The notes beneath the pieces were generated by a model that worked only from the letters and a program-made list of their open reading frames with translations, was not told the origin of the DNA and did not search any database. The translations under genes were made by a program, and so were the position numbers. From positions 124,001-188,000 of the forward strand of contig CAWIKR010000002.1 of assembly GCA_963836775.1 (NCBI GenBank): a stretch of 64,000 nt of DNA, given 5' to 3'. Source of the DNA: DASQPR01 sp963836775. Lineage in GTDB: Bacteria > Actinomycetota > Actinomycetes > Mycobacteriales > Micromonosporaceae. This document shows positions 35,830-45,401 of the stretch, piece by piece; the first letter of the stretch is position 1; each line of letters starts with the position of its first letter.

Positions 35830-36129
35830 TCAGGCGGACTTCGCGGCCAGCACGTCGATGGGTTTGATCGACGGCGGCTCGGCCAGCAACTCATCGGCCT
35901 TGTCCATGAGCGCGGCGGCGATCGGACCGTTGATGTGCGCCTGGCGCGCGTCCTCGGCTCCGAACGTGTCGAAGATCCCGTAGGTCTGAGCGTCGATCCG
36001 GATCGCATACCACGTCACGGTGCCCGCTTCAGCCTGTGCCAGCGGCAGCGCGCCGGCCAGGAAATCGCCGAGCTCCTGCTCCTTGCCGGGCTTCGCGACC
36101 AGCGTCGCGAGGAAACCCCGATCCACCAT
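35830..36129 (-). CDS. Antibiotic biosynthesis monooxygenase (ABM/YgiN-like) protein
   Basis: 99 residues from ATG 36129, which has a very good AAGGAGGAG site; an in-frame start at 36159 is less likely. The ferredoxin-like ABM fold shows in LATLVAKPGKEQELGDFL, TVTWYAIRIDAQTYGIFDTF and the terminal helix. YgiN-like enzymes oxidise quinols or similar aromatics without cofactor, and many homologues are of unknown role. It is followed after 69 nt by the convergent secreted beta-lactamase-like gene. Confidence 0.85.
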   Translation of the reverse strand: MVDRGFLATLVAKPGKEQELGDFLAGALPLAQAEAGTVTWYAIRIDAQTYGIFDTFGAEDARQAHINGPIAAALMDKADELLAEPPSIKPIDVLAAKSA

Positions 36130-36205
36130 GACTCCTCCTTCAGCAGCGGGCCCGTCCACATCACCCTATGGTGCGGCGGGGTCCGCGGCCGGTGATTGGC
36201 ACGGG

Positions 36206-37645
36206 TTAACCCGCGGCCGCGAGACCGTTTCGGGCGATGACGTCGCGATACCAGGTGGCGCTCGGCTTGGGCGTACGCGTCTGGGATGCGAAGTCCACGT
36301 GCACGATGCCCCAGCGCTGGGTATAGCCCTGCGCCCACTCGAAGTTGTCCAGCAGCGACCACACGTGGTAGCCCTCGACGCGTACCCCGGATTGAATCGC
36401 CCGATGCGCGGCGGCGAGATGATCGCGCAGGTAAGCGATGCGGCCGTGGTCCTGATCGGCGGCGGCCGGATCCGGGATGCCATTCTCGGTGATGACCAGC
36501 GGCAGATCGCCGTAGTCGCGATGGAGCCGCACCAGCAGGTCTTCCAGACCCTGCGGATAGATCTGCTCCCAGGAGGCCGCCGACGTGGGTTTGATCGTCT
36601 GGTAGCGGCCGGTCGCGTCGACGAACACCGGGTTGTAGTAGTTGACTCCGAGCAGGTCCACCTTCGCGCCGATGGTCGCCAGATCGCCACTTTTGATCAC
36701 GCCCTGCAACGCGGTGCGCACGCCGGCATCCAGCGACTCGACGAAGTCGGTGGGATAGGCCTTCTTGAAGATCGGATCGAGGTACGCGCGATTCTCCACC
36801 GCGTCGGCGATGGTGGCCGCCTTCGTCGCCGCGTCATCGCCGGTGGTAGCCGGATAGGCGGGCGCGAGGTTCAGGGCCGCGCCGATCCGGCCGCCGGCAC
36901 CGGAGTCGCGATAAGCCTGAACCGCCAGGCCGTGAGCCAGCGCGAGATGGTGCATCGCGATCGCCGCCGCGACCGGATCCGCTTTGCCCGGAGCCATCGT
37001 CCCGAATGTGTAGCCGACCTGCACGATCGTCTTCGGCTCGTTGATGGTGAGCCAGGTCGGGACGTTCGAGCCGAGCGCGGTGAACACCACATCGGCGTAG
37101 TCGGCGAACCATTTGGCGCAGTCGCGGTTCTCCCAGCCGCCCTGATCCTGCAGCTTCTGCGGAAGGTCCCAGTGGAACAGCGTGGCCAACGGCGCGATGC
37201 CGCGCTGATGCAGACCGTCGACGAGTCGCTTATAGAAATCCAGCCCCTTCTGGTTGACCGGGCCGCGACCATCCGGCCGGATCCGCGGCCACGCGATCGA
37301 GAACCGGTAGCTATGCAGGCCGAGTTGCTTGCACAGGTCGAGATCGGGCTCCCACCGGTGATAGTGATCGCAGGCCACATCGCCGTTGCTGCCGTCGGCG
37401 ATGGTCCCGGGCGTGTGCGAGAAGGTGTCCCAGATGGACGGCCCGCGGCCGTCGGCGGTGGCGCCGCCCTCGATCTGGTAGGCCGAGGTCGCCGCGCCCC
37501 AAGCGAAGCCGTCCGGAAAGGTCAGCGGTGCGCCGGCGGACTTGGGTTCGGCCTTGTCGTCGCATGCGGCGAGCAGCGGCATCGTGGCGGCGGCAGCCGC
37601 AGTGGTCATAGCGGTAGTCAGGAGTGAGCGGCGCGAGAGTGCCAT
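36206..37645 (-). CDS. Secreted GH1 beta-glucosidase (Tat lipoprotein)
   Basis: 479 residues. It begins MALSRRSLLTTAM with a Tat twin-arginine motif and a lipobox LLAAC (about 24-28), so it should be folded, exported and anchored. The GH1 barrel follows: FAWGAATSAYQIEG, the acid/base Glu in WLTINEPKT, and the nucleophile Glu in VITENGIPD. It hydrolyses beta-glucosides such as cello-oligosaccharides. The start is ATG 37645; an open frame extends to 37900 but passes through the operator. A CebR-type operator 64 nt upstream suggests induction by cellobiose-like sugars. Confidence 0.93.
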   Translation of the reverse strand: MALSRRSLLTTAMTTAAAAATMPLLAACDDKAEPKSAGAPLTFPDGFAWGAATSAYQIEGGATADGRGPSIWDTFSHTPGTIADGSNGDVACDHYHRWEPDLDLCKQLGLHSYRFSIAWPRIRPDGRGPVNQKGLDFYKRLVDGLHQRGIAPLATLFHWDLPQKLQDQGGWENRDCAKWFADYADVVFTALGSNVPTWLTINEPKTIVQVGYTFGTMAPGKADPVAAAIAMHHLALAHGLAVQAYRDSGAGGRIGAALNLAPAYPATTGDDAATKAATIADAVENRAYLDPIFKKAYPTDFVESLDAGVRTALQGVIKSGDLATIGAKVDLLGVNYYNPVFVDATGRYQTIKPTSAASWEQIYPQGLEDLLVRLHRDYGDLPLVITENGIPDPAAADQDHGRIAYLRDHLAAAHRAIQSGVRVEGYHVWSLLDNFEWAQGYTQRWGIVHVDFASQTRTPKPSATWYRDVIARNGLAAAG

Positions 37646-37708
37646 CGTGTGTCCCCCGTCGTTTGGTCCACAGTGGCTGGTCCTTGCGTGGGTTGGCCTC
37701 GCCATCTG

Positions 37709-37722
37709 TGGGAGCGCTCCCA
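37709..37722. promoter_or_regulatory. CebR/LacI-type operator TGGGAGCGCTCCCA
   Basis: A perfect 14-bp palindrome identical to the consensus reported for the cellobiose repressor CebR in Streptomyces. It lies 64 nt upstream of the beta-glucosidase start and 145 nt upstream of the divergent MMPL gene, so it could control one or both. Confidence 0.8.
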
Positions 37723-37866
37723 TGCGCTCGCCACCCACCTTAGCCATCGACCTCGGTGAGCGGAAGGGCTCGCTCACTGGATGGTCCTCAATGGGACCCG
37801 GCGGGAGCACCCGCGGACGGCCAACATCGGCGACCGCCGTGTCCACCGGACCGCCGGGATGGCACC

Positions 37867-40053
37867 ATGAATCGATCGGCAGCGAACTCCACGACGACAC
37901 CCGGGGGCGTCATGGCAGGCAAATCCATCGCCAACGTAATCACCGACCGCCGCGTCAAATACGCCATCATCCTGTTCTGGCTGGTCATCGCCGCCGGAGC
38001 ATCGGTCTACGCGGGCAAGCTCAGCGGCGTCGAGAAGAACGACGCGAAGTCGTGGCTGCCGGGCAGCGCCGAATCCACCAAGGTGCTCGATAAGCAGGTC
38101 GCGTTCCTGTCGCCGAACACGATCCCGGCGGTCATCGTCTACCAACGCTCATCCGGGCTGACACCGGCCGACCTTGCCAAGGTGTCCGCGGATGCGAAGC
38201 AGTTCGCCACCAACCCCAACCTGGACGGCCAGATCACCGGGCCGATCCCGGCGCGGGACGGCCAGGCCGCACAGATCGTCGTACCGCTGAATCTCGGCCC
38301 GGACGGATGGTCCAAGGCGGCCACCGAGGTCAAGGCGATGAAGGCGGTGGCCACATCCGGCGCCAACGGCATGACCGTGAATATCACCGGTCCGGCCGGC
38401 TACGCCGCCGACTCCTCGGACGCGTTCGAGGGCATCGACAGCACGCTGCTGTTCGGCGCGGTCCTGGTGGTGGTCGTGATCCTGCTGTTCACCTACCGAA
38501 GCCCGGTGCTGTGGATCCTTCCGGTGCTCTCCGCCGGAGTCGCGCTGATCTGCGCTCAAGCGGTCATCTATCTGCTGGCTAAACACGCCGGTCTGGTGGT
38601 CAACGCGCAGAGCGCGGGCATCCTGACGGTCCTGGTGTTCGGCGCCGGCACCGACTATGCGCTGCTGCTCGTGGCGCGCTATCGAGAGGAACTGCGCCGG
38701 CACCACGACCGGCACGAGGCGATGGCGACCGCGCTGCACCGGGCCAGCCCCGCGATCCTCGCCAGCGGCGCCACCGTGGTCATCTCCATGTTGTGCCTGA
38801 TGATGGCGACGACCAACTCAACCCGTGGGCTCGGCCCGGTGGCCGCGATCGGCATCCTGGTGGCACTGGCCGTGATGACCACGCTGCTGCCGGCGCTGCT
38901 GGTGACGGTGGGCCGATGGATCTTCTGGCCGACCCGGCCGCGCGAAGGTACGCCGGAACCCACCGCCACCGGCTGGTGGTCCCGGGTCGGCGGCACCATC
39001 GCCCAGTCGCCGCGGCGGACCTGGATCGTCACCACTCTGATCCTGGCGGCGGTCGCGGTCGGCGTGACCCAGCTGAACGCCAGCGGGCTCACCAATAAGG
39101 AGACGTTCACCGGCACAACCGAGTCGGTGGCCGGTGAGACGGCGCTGGCCGCGCACTTCCCGGCCGGGACCGGCAATCCGGTGGTGGTGGTCAGCAACGC
39201 CGCCCAGGCCGATCTGGTGCACGCCGCGGTCGTGGCCACGCCGGGCATCGACGCGGCCACGGTGACCAAGCCGGTGAGCGCCAACGGCACCGCCTATTTC
39301 CAGGCCACGTTGAACGATCCGCCGGACAGCACGGCCGCCTACAACACCATCGACCGGCTCCGCGATCGCGTACATCCGATCGCCGACGCGAACGCGCTGG
39401 TCGGCGGCAACACCGCGGTCAATCTGGACGTGCAGCGGGCTGCTCGGTTCGATCGCGACGTGATCATCCCGACAATCCTGGTCGTCGTGTTCATCATCTT
39501 GACGGTTCTGCTGCGGGCCATAGTCTCGCCGTTGCTGCTGATCGGGACGGTGGTGCTGTCGTTCGCGGCAGCGCTCGGTGCGAGCGCGCTCATCTTCAAA
39601 TACGTCTTCGATTTCGGCGGCGCCGACACCTCGTTCCCGCTGTTCGTCTTCGTCTTCCTGGTGGCGCTGGGGATTGACTACAACATCTTCCTGATGAGCC
39701 GGGTCAAGGAGGAGACACCGGCGCATGGCACCCGGCGGGCCTCACTGATCGGCCTGTCCGCCACCGGCGGTGTGATCACCTCCGCCGGCCTGGTGCTGGC
39801 CGGCACCTTCGCAGTGCTCGCCACGCTGCCGCTGGTCGCCTTCGCCGAGATCGGGTTCGCGGTCGCGCTGGGCGTCCTGATCGACACCCTGGTGGTGCGG
39901 TCGGTGCTGGTCACCGCGCTGAACCTGGACATCGGACCACGCATCTGGTGGCCCAACCGGCTGGCGGCGATGGACGACGTCCAGCCCGCGGTGGCCTCGG
40001 AGCTGGTGCAGGTCAGCGGAAATCCCGAGACGAGGGCCGGATCGGCATCTTGA
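37867..40053 (+). CDS. MMPL/RND-family membrane transporter
   Basis: 728 residues from ATG 37867 (ATG 37912 is also possible). Two halves each have one TM helix, a large extracytoplasmic domain and a block of five or six TM helices. The first block has LVFGAGTDYALLLVARYREELRRH, the second ALGIDYNIFLMSRVKEE, with the proton-relay GxDY pair in both. The length is at the short end of the family, with no extra cytoplasmic domain. MMPL proteins export lipids or siderophores or act as drug pumps. Its last 41 nt overlap the end of convergent dnaE2. Confidence 0.88.
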   Translation: MNRSAANSTTTPGGVMAGKSIANVITDRRVKYAIILFWLVIAAGASVYAGKLSGVEKNDAKSWLPGSAESTKVLDKQVAFLSPNTIPAVIVYQRSSGLTPADLAKVSADAKQFATNPNLDGQITGPIPARDGQAAQIVVPLNLGPDGWSKAATEVKAMKAVATSGANGMTVNITGPAGYAADSSDAFEGIDSTLLFGAVLVVVVILLFTYRSPVLWILPVLSAGVALICAQAVIYLLAKHAGLVVNAQSAGILTVLVFGAGTDYALLLVARYREELRRHHDRHEAMATALHRASPAILASGATVVISMLCLMMATTNSTRGLGPVAAIGILVALAVMTTLLPALLVTVGRWIFWPTRPREGTPEPTATGWWSRVGGTIAQSPRRTWIVTTLILAAVAVGVTQLNASGLTNKETFTGTTESVAGETALAAHFPAGTGNPVVVVSNAAQADLVHAAVVATPGIDAATVTKPVSANGTAYFQATLNDPPDSTAAYNTIDRLRDRVHPIADANALVGGNTAVNLDVQRAARFDRDVIIPTILVVVFIILTVLLRAIVSPLLLIGTVVLSFAAALGASALIFKYVFDFGGADTSFPLFVFVFLVALGIDYNIFLMSRVKEETPAHGTRRASLIGLSATGGVITSAGLVLAGTFAVLATLPLVAFAEIGFAVALGVLIDTLVVRSVLVTALNLDIGPRIWWPNRLAAMDDVQPAVASELVQVSGNPETRAGSAS

Positions 40054-43000
40054 TCGGTGTCAGCCGTTCCGCGTTCAGGTTGACCACGCCGTCGTAGCGC
40101 TCGACCCGGCCCCGGATCAGCAGCGCCGCACTGGTCTGCGCGATCTTGCGGTACCGCGTCCACAACCCCGGCGAGCACACGATGTTGAGCAGACCGGTCT
40201 CGTCCTCCAGGTTGAGGAACGTGATGCCGCCCGCCGTCGCCGGCCGCTGCCGGTGCGTCACGATGCCACCGACCAGCACCCGGCGCCCATGCTCGATGGC
40301 ACACACCTGCTCGATGGACAGCGCTCCGACGCGATCCATCGCCGCCCGGATGAACTGCATCGGGTGGCTGTCCGGGGAGAGCCCGGTGGCCCAGACATCG
40401 GCCACCATGGCGTCCACCTCGTCCATCCCGGGCAGCATCGGCGCCTCCAGCCCGGTGGTCGTGCCGGGCAGCCGCCCGCTCTTCTCCTGCGCGGCAGCGC
40501 CGGCCGCCCACAGCGCCTCCCGGCGGCTCAGGCCGAAACTCGCGAACGCGTCCGCGGTGGCCAGCGACTCCAGGTGCGCGGTGGTCAATCCGGCCCGCCG
40601 GGCCAGGTCCGCCATATCCCGATAAGGGCCGCCGCGGTCCCGTTCCGCTTCGATCCGCTCGGCCACTTTGTCCGAAAGGGTACGCACTTCCGACAGCCCC
40701 AACCGCACCAGCGGACCACCGCGCCCCCAGTGCTTCGGCGACTCCCCGTTGGCGGCCGCCTCGCGTACGCCCTCGGGCCGCTCCAGCGTGGCCATCGCGT
40801 TGCTGGCATTGATGTCCGGGCGCAGCACCGTGACACCGTGCCGGCGGGCATCGTCGGCCAGCGTCTGGGTCGAGTAGAAACCCATCGGCTGGGCGTTGAT
40901 CAGCGCCGCACAGAACGCCGCCGGGTAATACCGCTTGAGCCAGGCACTGGCGTAAACCAGGTAGGCGAAGCTCATCGCGTGACTCTCCGGGAAGCCGTAG
41001 TTGGCGAACGCGGCCAGCTTCACGAAGATGTCGTCGGCCAACTCGCCGGTGATCCCGTTGGCCGCCATCCCGGCGTAGAGCCGGTCCCGGATCCGGCGCA
41101 TCCGCTCGGTCGAGCGCTTCGAGCCCATCGCCCGGCGCAGCTGGTCGGCTTCGGACGCGTCGAACCCGGCAACGTCGATGGCCAGCTGCATCAGCTGTTC
41201 CTGGAACAGCGGCACGCCGAGCGTCTTGGCTAGGGCGTTCTCCATCAACGGATGCGGGATGGTGGTCTCCTCCATCTTGTTCTTGCGCCGGATATAGGGG
41301 TGCACCGAACCGCCCTGGATGGGACCCGGCCGGATCAGCGCCACTTCGACCACCAGGTCATAGAACTTGCGCGGCTTCAGCCGGGGCAGCGTCGCCATCT
41401 GAGCCCGGCTCTCCACCTGGAACACCCCGATGGAGTCGGCCCGGCACAGCATGTCGTAGACCTCGGGATCGTCCAGCGGCATCTTGGACAGGTCGAGTTC
41501 GTGGTGGAGCAGGCTCTGGCTATCGTCCCGGGGCACCTCCTTGAGCATTTCGAAGGCGTACCGCAGCGCCGACAGCATGCCGAGCCCGAGCAGGTCGAAT
41601 TTGACCAGGCCGACGGCGGCGCAATCGTCCTTGTCCCACTGCAGCACCGAGCGGTTCTCCATCCGCGCCCACTCCACCGGGCACACCTCGATCACCGGCC
41701 GGTCGCAGATCACCATGCCGCCGGAGTGGATGCCCAGGTGCCGGGGGAAGGTCTGCAGCTCGTTCGCGTACGCGATGACGTGCGGCGGCACGTCATCGAC
41801 AGTGGCGCTGGCACTGGCGCTGGCACTGGCACTGGCAGGGCGCTGCCTACGCTCGTCCCTCGCTTCGGAAGCACCCGCGGGCTTAAGCGCTCCCCAGTGG
41901 TCGATGCTCTTGCTCCACGCGTCCTGCTGGCCGGGCGAGAAGCCGAACGCCTTGGCGATGTCCCGGATCGCCGACCGAGGACGATAGGAGATGACGTTGG
42001 CGACCTGTGCCGTGTAGCGGCGGCCGTACTTGGCGAAGACGTGCTGGATCACCTCCTCGCGACGGTCGGACTCGATGTCGATGTCGATGTCCGGCGGACC
42101 GTCTCGCTCCGGGGCCAGGAACCGCTCGAACAGCAGACCCCAGCGGACCGCGTCGACATTGGTGATGCCGAGCGCGTAGCAGACCGCGCTGTTGGCCGCC
42201 GAGCCGCGACCCTGGCAGTAGATGTTCTGGTCCCGGCAGAACTTGACGATGTCGTAGACGACCAGGAAATAGCCGGGGAAGTCGAGCCGCTCGATCATCG
42301 CGAGCTCATGCTCGATCTGCCGATAGGCATCGGGATTGGTGGCCGCCGGGCCATAGCGGACCAGAGCGCCGTCCATGGTGAGCTTGCGCAGCCAGCTCAT
42401 CTCGGTGTGCCCGGGCTCCGGAATCGCATAGGCCGGCAGTTGCGGCGAGACCAGTTGCAGATCAAAAGCCAACTCCGCGCCGTAGCGCGGCCGCCCGCGC
42501 CACCGCACCCGGATAGTCCCGGAACAGCGCCGCCATCTCCTCACCGGACCGCAGGTGAGCGGTGGCCGCGGCGGGCAGCCAGCCGTCCATCTCGTCCAGG
42601 CTGCGCCGGGCCCGGACGGCGGCGAGCGCGGTGGCCAGGCGGCGCCGGCGCGGCGCCGCATAGTGCACGTTGCCAGTGGCCACGGTCGGCAGGCCGAACA
42701 CCTCGGCGAGGCTCACCAGGGCATCGTTGCGATCGGTGTCCAGCGGATCGCCGCTCATCGTCAGCTCGACCGCCACACTGTCCGCGCCGAACCGGGCCAC
42801 CAGGGCGTCGAGCTCCTTGGCCGCGGCGTCCATGCCATGCTCCTGGAGCGCCGCGGGCACCTGGCCCTTGCGGCAGCCGGTCAGCACCAGCACCTGGTCG
42901 CGCAGCTGCTCGGCCACCTCATCGACGTCATAGACCGGCTTGCCCTTCTCCCCGCCGCGCAGGTGAGCTTCGGCGAGCACGGTGGAGAGGCAGGCATAGC

Positions 43001-43538
43001 CCTCCGGACCGCGAGCCAGCGCCAGCAGATGCCGGCCCACCGGATCGGCTTCGCCGTTCTGCGGCCCGGGCAGCTCCAGCGACAGCTCAGCGCCGAAGAC
43101 GGTGGGCAGGCCCAGCTCCCGGGCGGCTTCGTTGAACCGGACGATGCCGTAGAAGCCGTCGTGATCGGTGACGGCGAGCGCGGACAAACCCAGGCGGGTG
43201 GCCTCCTCGGCCAGCTCCTCCGGCTGGCTGGCGCCGTCCAGGAAGCTGAAGTTGGTGTGGCAGTGCAGCTCGGCATAGTCCACCGTGGACCGGGACCGGA
43301 TCAGGCCTGGGGCGTGGTAGCCCTCGCGCTTGCGGCTCCACGCCGGCGAGTCGCCACCATCGGCCCCCGGATATTCGTCGGCGTTGGCGAACAGCGGATC
43401 GACGACTTCGGGCAGGAACGGATTGGCGGCGTCCCCGTCACTCGGCCATTCAGGACCGATGAACTCATCCGGGTCGGCGCCGCCGGAGAGCCGACGGTTC
43501 AGCTCCGACCAGGAGATGTGGGGGTTGAAATAGCCCAT
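40013..43538 (-). pseudogene. dnaE2: Error-prone DNA polymerase DnaE2, frameshifted near 42483
   Basis: N-terminal fragment 42462-43538: PHP domain with ELHCHTNFSFLDGASQPEE (split HxH), up to AAALRRGVGF and a stop. The polymerase part continues in another frame from about 42484 to 40013: QGRGSAANSAVCYALGI, GPPDIDIDIESDRR (catalytic Asp residues), GLLNIVCSPGLW-type OB fold at the end. Deleting one base at CTACGG (42482-42484) yields a 1174-residue protein of normal DnaE2 plan. A hexanucleotide repeat adds an (Ala-Ser)5 run. The polymerase acts with ImuA' and ImuB in SOS mutagenesis. It follows imuB by 9 nt and overlaps the MMPL stop region. Confidence 0.85.
41804..41833. repeat. Hexanucleotide repeat inside dnaE2
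   Basis: Five head-to-tail hexamers of GGCRCT type encode (Ala-Ser)5 in a loop of the polymerase. Changes in repeat number keep the frame. Confidence 0.8.
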
Positions 43539-43547
43539 CGCGCCCGC

Positions 43548-45193
43548 CTAGTCGTAACGCGCTTCGATGGCCCAGGCCCCGTCGGACAGCCGCAGCAACA
43601 GAGCTCGGCCGTCGGACAGGCTCACCTGGAATCGCGCCTTGCGGATCGCCTCGGCCGGGTCCCACCAGCGCTCGTCCACCGGCCACGGTCCGGCCCAGCC
43701 GGTGATGTCGATGCTCTGGCGATCCTGAGTCAGCCGGGCCGGTGCACCGGTCACCGCGAGCCGGGCGGTCACCCGCACCGGCTGCCCGTCGATGTCGGTG
43801 ACCTCGATCGGCTCCGGCTCGGACAGCACCGTCGCCGGAGACGGAGCCGGCAACCGGCCGGGCCACGGCGGTTCGGCTGGCCGGACCGGCAATCGCTCGT
43901 CACCCCACGGCACGTAGTGCACGGCCGCGGCTGGGTCACGGCCACCACTGAGCACCGCGGTGACGACCGCTTCCGGACCCAGGATCCCCTGCACTCGCAC
44001 CAGGGCGCGGTGGGCCCGATCACGCTCGGCTCCGACATCACCCCACAGGCCCAGCTGGAGCCCGGCGTGTTCCAGCACGCCGTCGGGTTCCAGCCGGAGC
44101 CGGACGATGCCACTCGTCGGGCCCATCGGCCGCATCGATCCCGCCGGACCCGTCGTGGGGCGGGCGCGGTGGTTGATCCAGCCGTCCAGTTGCCAGCGCA
44201 CCCGGTCGGCGATCGCGGACGCACTCAGCAGGCCGTCGTGACGCCAGGTGCGGTGCAGTTCCTCGCCTCGCTCGGTGACCGCCTCGATGCCCAGCCGGGT
44301 GCACGCGAGACCATGACCGGAGAGCTTGTCGTGCAGCTTCTCGGCGAGCGCGCGAGCGGCGAACGCGGCCGCGTCCACCCGGTCCAGCGGCTCTTCGAAG
44401 ACTTGCGTGACATCCAGATCGGCGGGCGGTTGGCGTACCGCCAATGGCCGTTCGTCCTGACCGCTCGCGAGACGGTGAGCGAGCGCCGCGTCCAAGCCGA
44501 ACCTGCTCAGCACATCGGCGGCCGGCAGCGCGGCGAACGCACCAAGGGTCCGGATGCCGAGCCGGCGCAGCAGGTCGACGAGCGCGTCTCTGCCGGTGGG
44601 TGACGAGGAGCCGCCCAAAGCCGAGGACGCTGCACTCTGCCGGTGGGTGACGAGGAGCCGGCCGAACTCACTCCGCCGATCGCAGCGATGTCGAAGTCGG
44701 CCAGGAAGGCGATGGTGGCACCGGGCGCGACGATCCGGCCGGACCTGGCGGCCAGCCCGGCGGCGAACACGCCTTCGGCGATGCCGACCTGCGCCTCGGC
44801 TCCGGCATGCTGAGCGACCTGCTCGACGATGTGCTCGGCCGCCGCTTCTTCCCCACCGAAATAGCTGGCCGGACCGCGCGCGTGCAGGGCGCACACGCCG
44901 GGCCGCAGCACATCGACGCCGGGCGCGACTGCCTCCACGGCGGAGACGACCGCCTCGAACGCGCGGGCATCACGGCTCTCGTCACGCTCGACCACCACAA
45001 TGTGCGGGCATCGCGCCTGGGTCTCCCGCTTGCGCAGGCCGAGCCGGATGCCTTCGGCCCGGGCCGCCGCGGAGCATGCGATGACCCGGTTGGCGGCGAG
45101 CACCACGACCGGTTGCATCGGGTCGATGCCGTCGATGATCCCGGCGGCCGCCACCGGCCAATCCGGGCACCACACGACGAGCGAACGCCCCAT
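43548..45193 (-). pseudogene. imuB: ImuB-like Y-family polymerase homologue, frame broken by a 47-nt repeat-bounded insertion
   Basis: N-terminal fragment from ATG 45193: MGRSLVVWCPDWPVAAAG, ALHARGPASYFGGEEAAAEHIVEQ and FLADFDIAAIGG, in one frame. From about 44634 down to 43548 the continuation (DALVDLLRRLGIRTLGAFAALP, thumb, then C-terminal ImuB domain) is in another. A 26-bp direct repeat lies at 44588-44613 and 44635-44660; removing one 47-nt unit joins the halves into 532 residues, the usual ImuB length. The palm acid residues are degenerate, as in other ImuB. ImuB links DnaE2 and ImuA' to the clamp. The start at 45193 is favoured because ATG 45214 lies inside the LexA-like box. Confidence 0.85.
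44588..44660. repeat. 26-bp direct repeat, 47 nt apart, inside imuB
   Basis: The identical 26-mers start at 44588 and 44635 (both begin CTCTGCCGGTGGGTGACGAG). The spacing of 47 is not a multiple of three, so the presence of both copies shifts the frame. Confidence 0.9.
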
Positions 45194-45204
45194 GAACAGC
45201 AGTT

Positions 45205-45220
45205 TCGCACACATGTTCGA
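45205..45220 (-). promoter_or_regulatory. LexA-type SOS box of imuB-dnaE2
   Basis: On the minus strand TCGAACATGTGTGCGA, one mismatch from the TCGAAC-N4-GTTCGA consensus. It lies 12 nt upstream of the imuB ATG at 45193. Confidence 0.7.
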
Positions 45221-45248
45221 TGATCGCCAGGCCGGTCCCCCGTCCGTG

Positions 45249-45341
45249 GCGGCCGTTGCCCGGCCCAACCGGAGGCGCTGCGGCCGTTGCCCGGTCCAAC
45301 CGGGAGGCGCGCGGCCGTTCCCGGTCCAACCGGGAGGCGCT
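45249..45341. repeat. Three 31-bp tandem repeats upstream of imuB
   Basis: Units at 45249-45279, 45280-45310 and 45311-45341 start GCGGCCGTT and end GGAGGCGC, with one to four differences. They fill the divergent gap between imuB and the DUF4331 gene. Confidence 0.85.
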
Positions 45342-45401
45342 TGAGTATCGTAAGAATTCGCCAGAAATCCACCACGCGGACCGCCGGAACGCTGAGGCGC
45401 C

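Noticed and set aside
41252..44603. Long open frames on the plus strand over dnaE2 and imuB
   Set aside because: They mirror the codon structure of the minus-strand genes and are Arg/His/Pro-rich without motifs.
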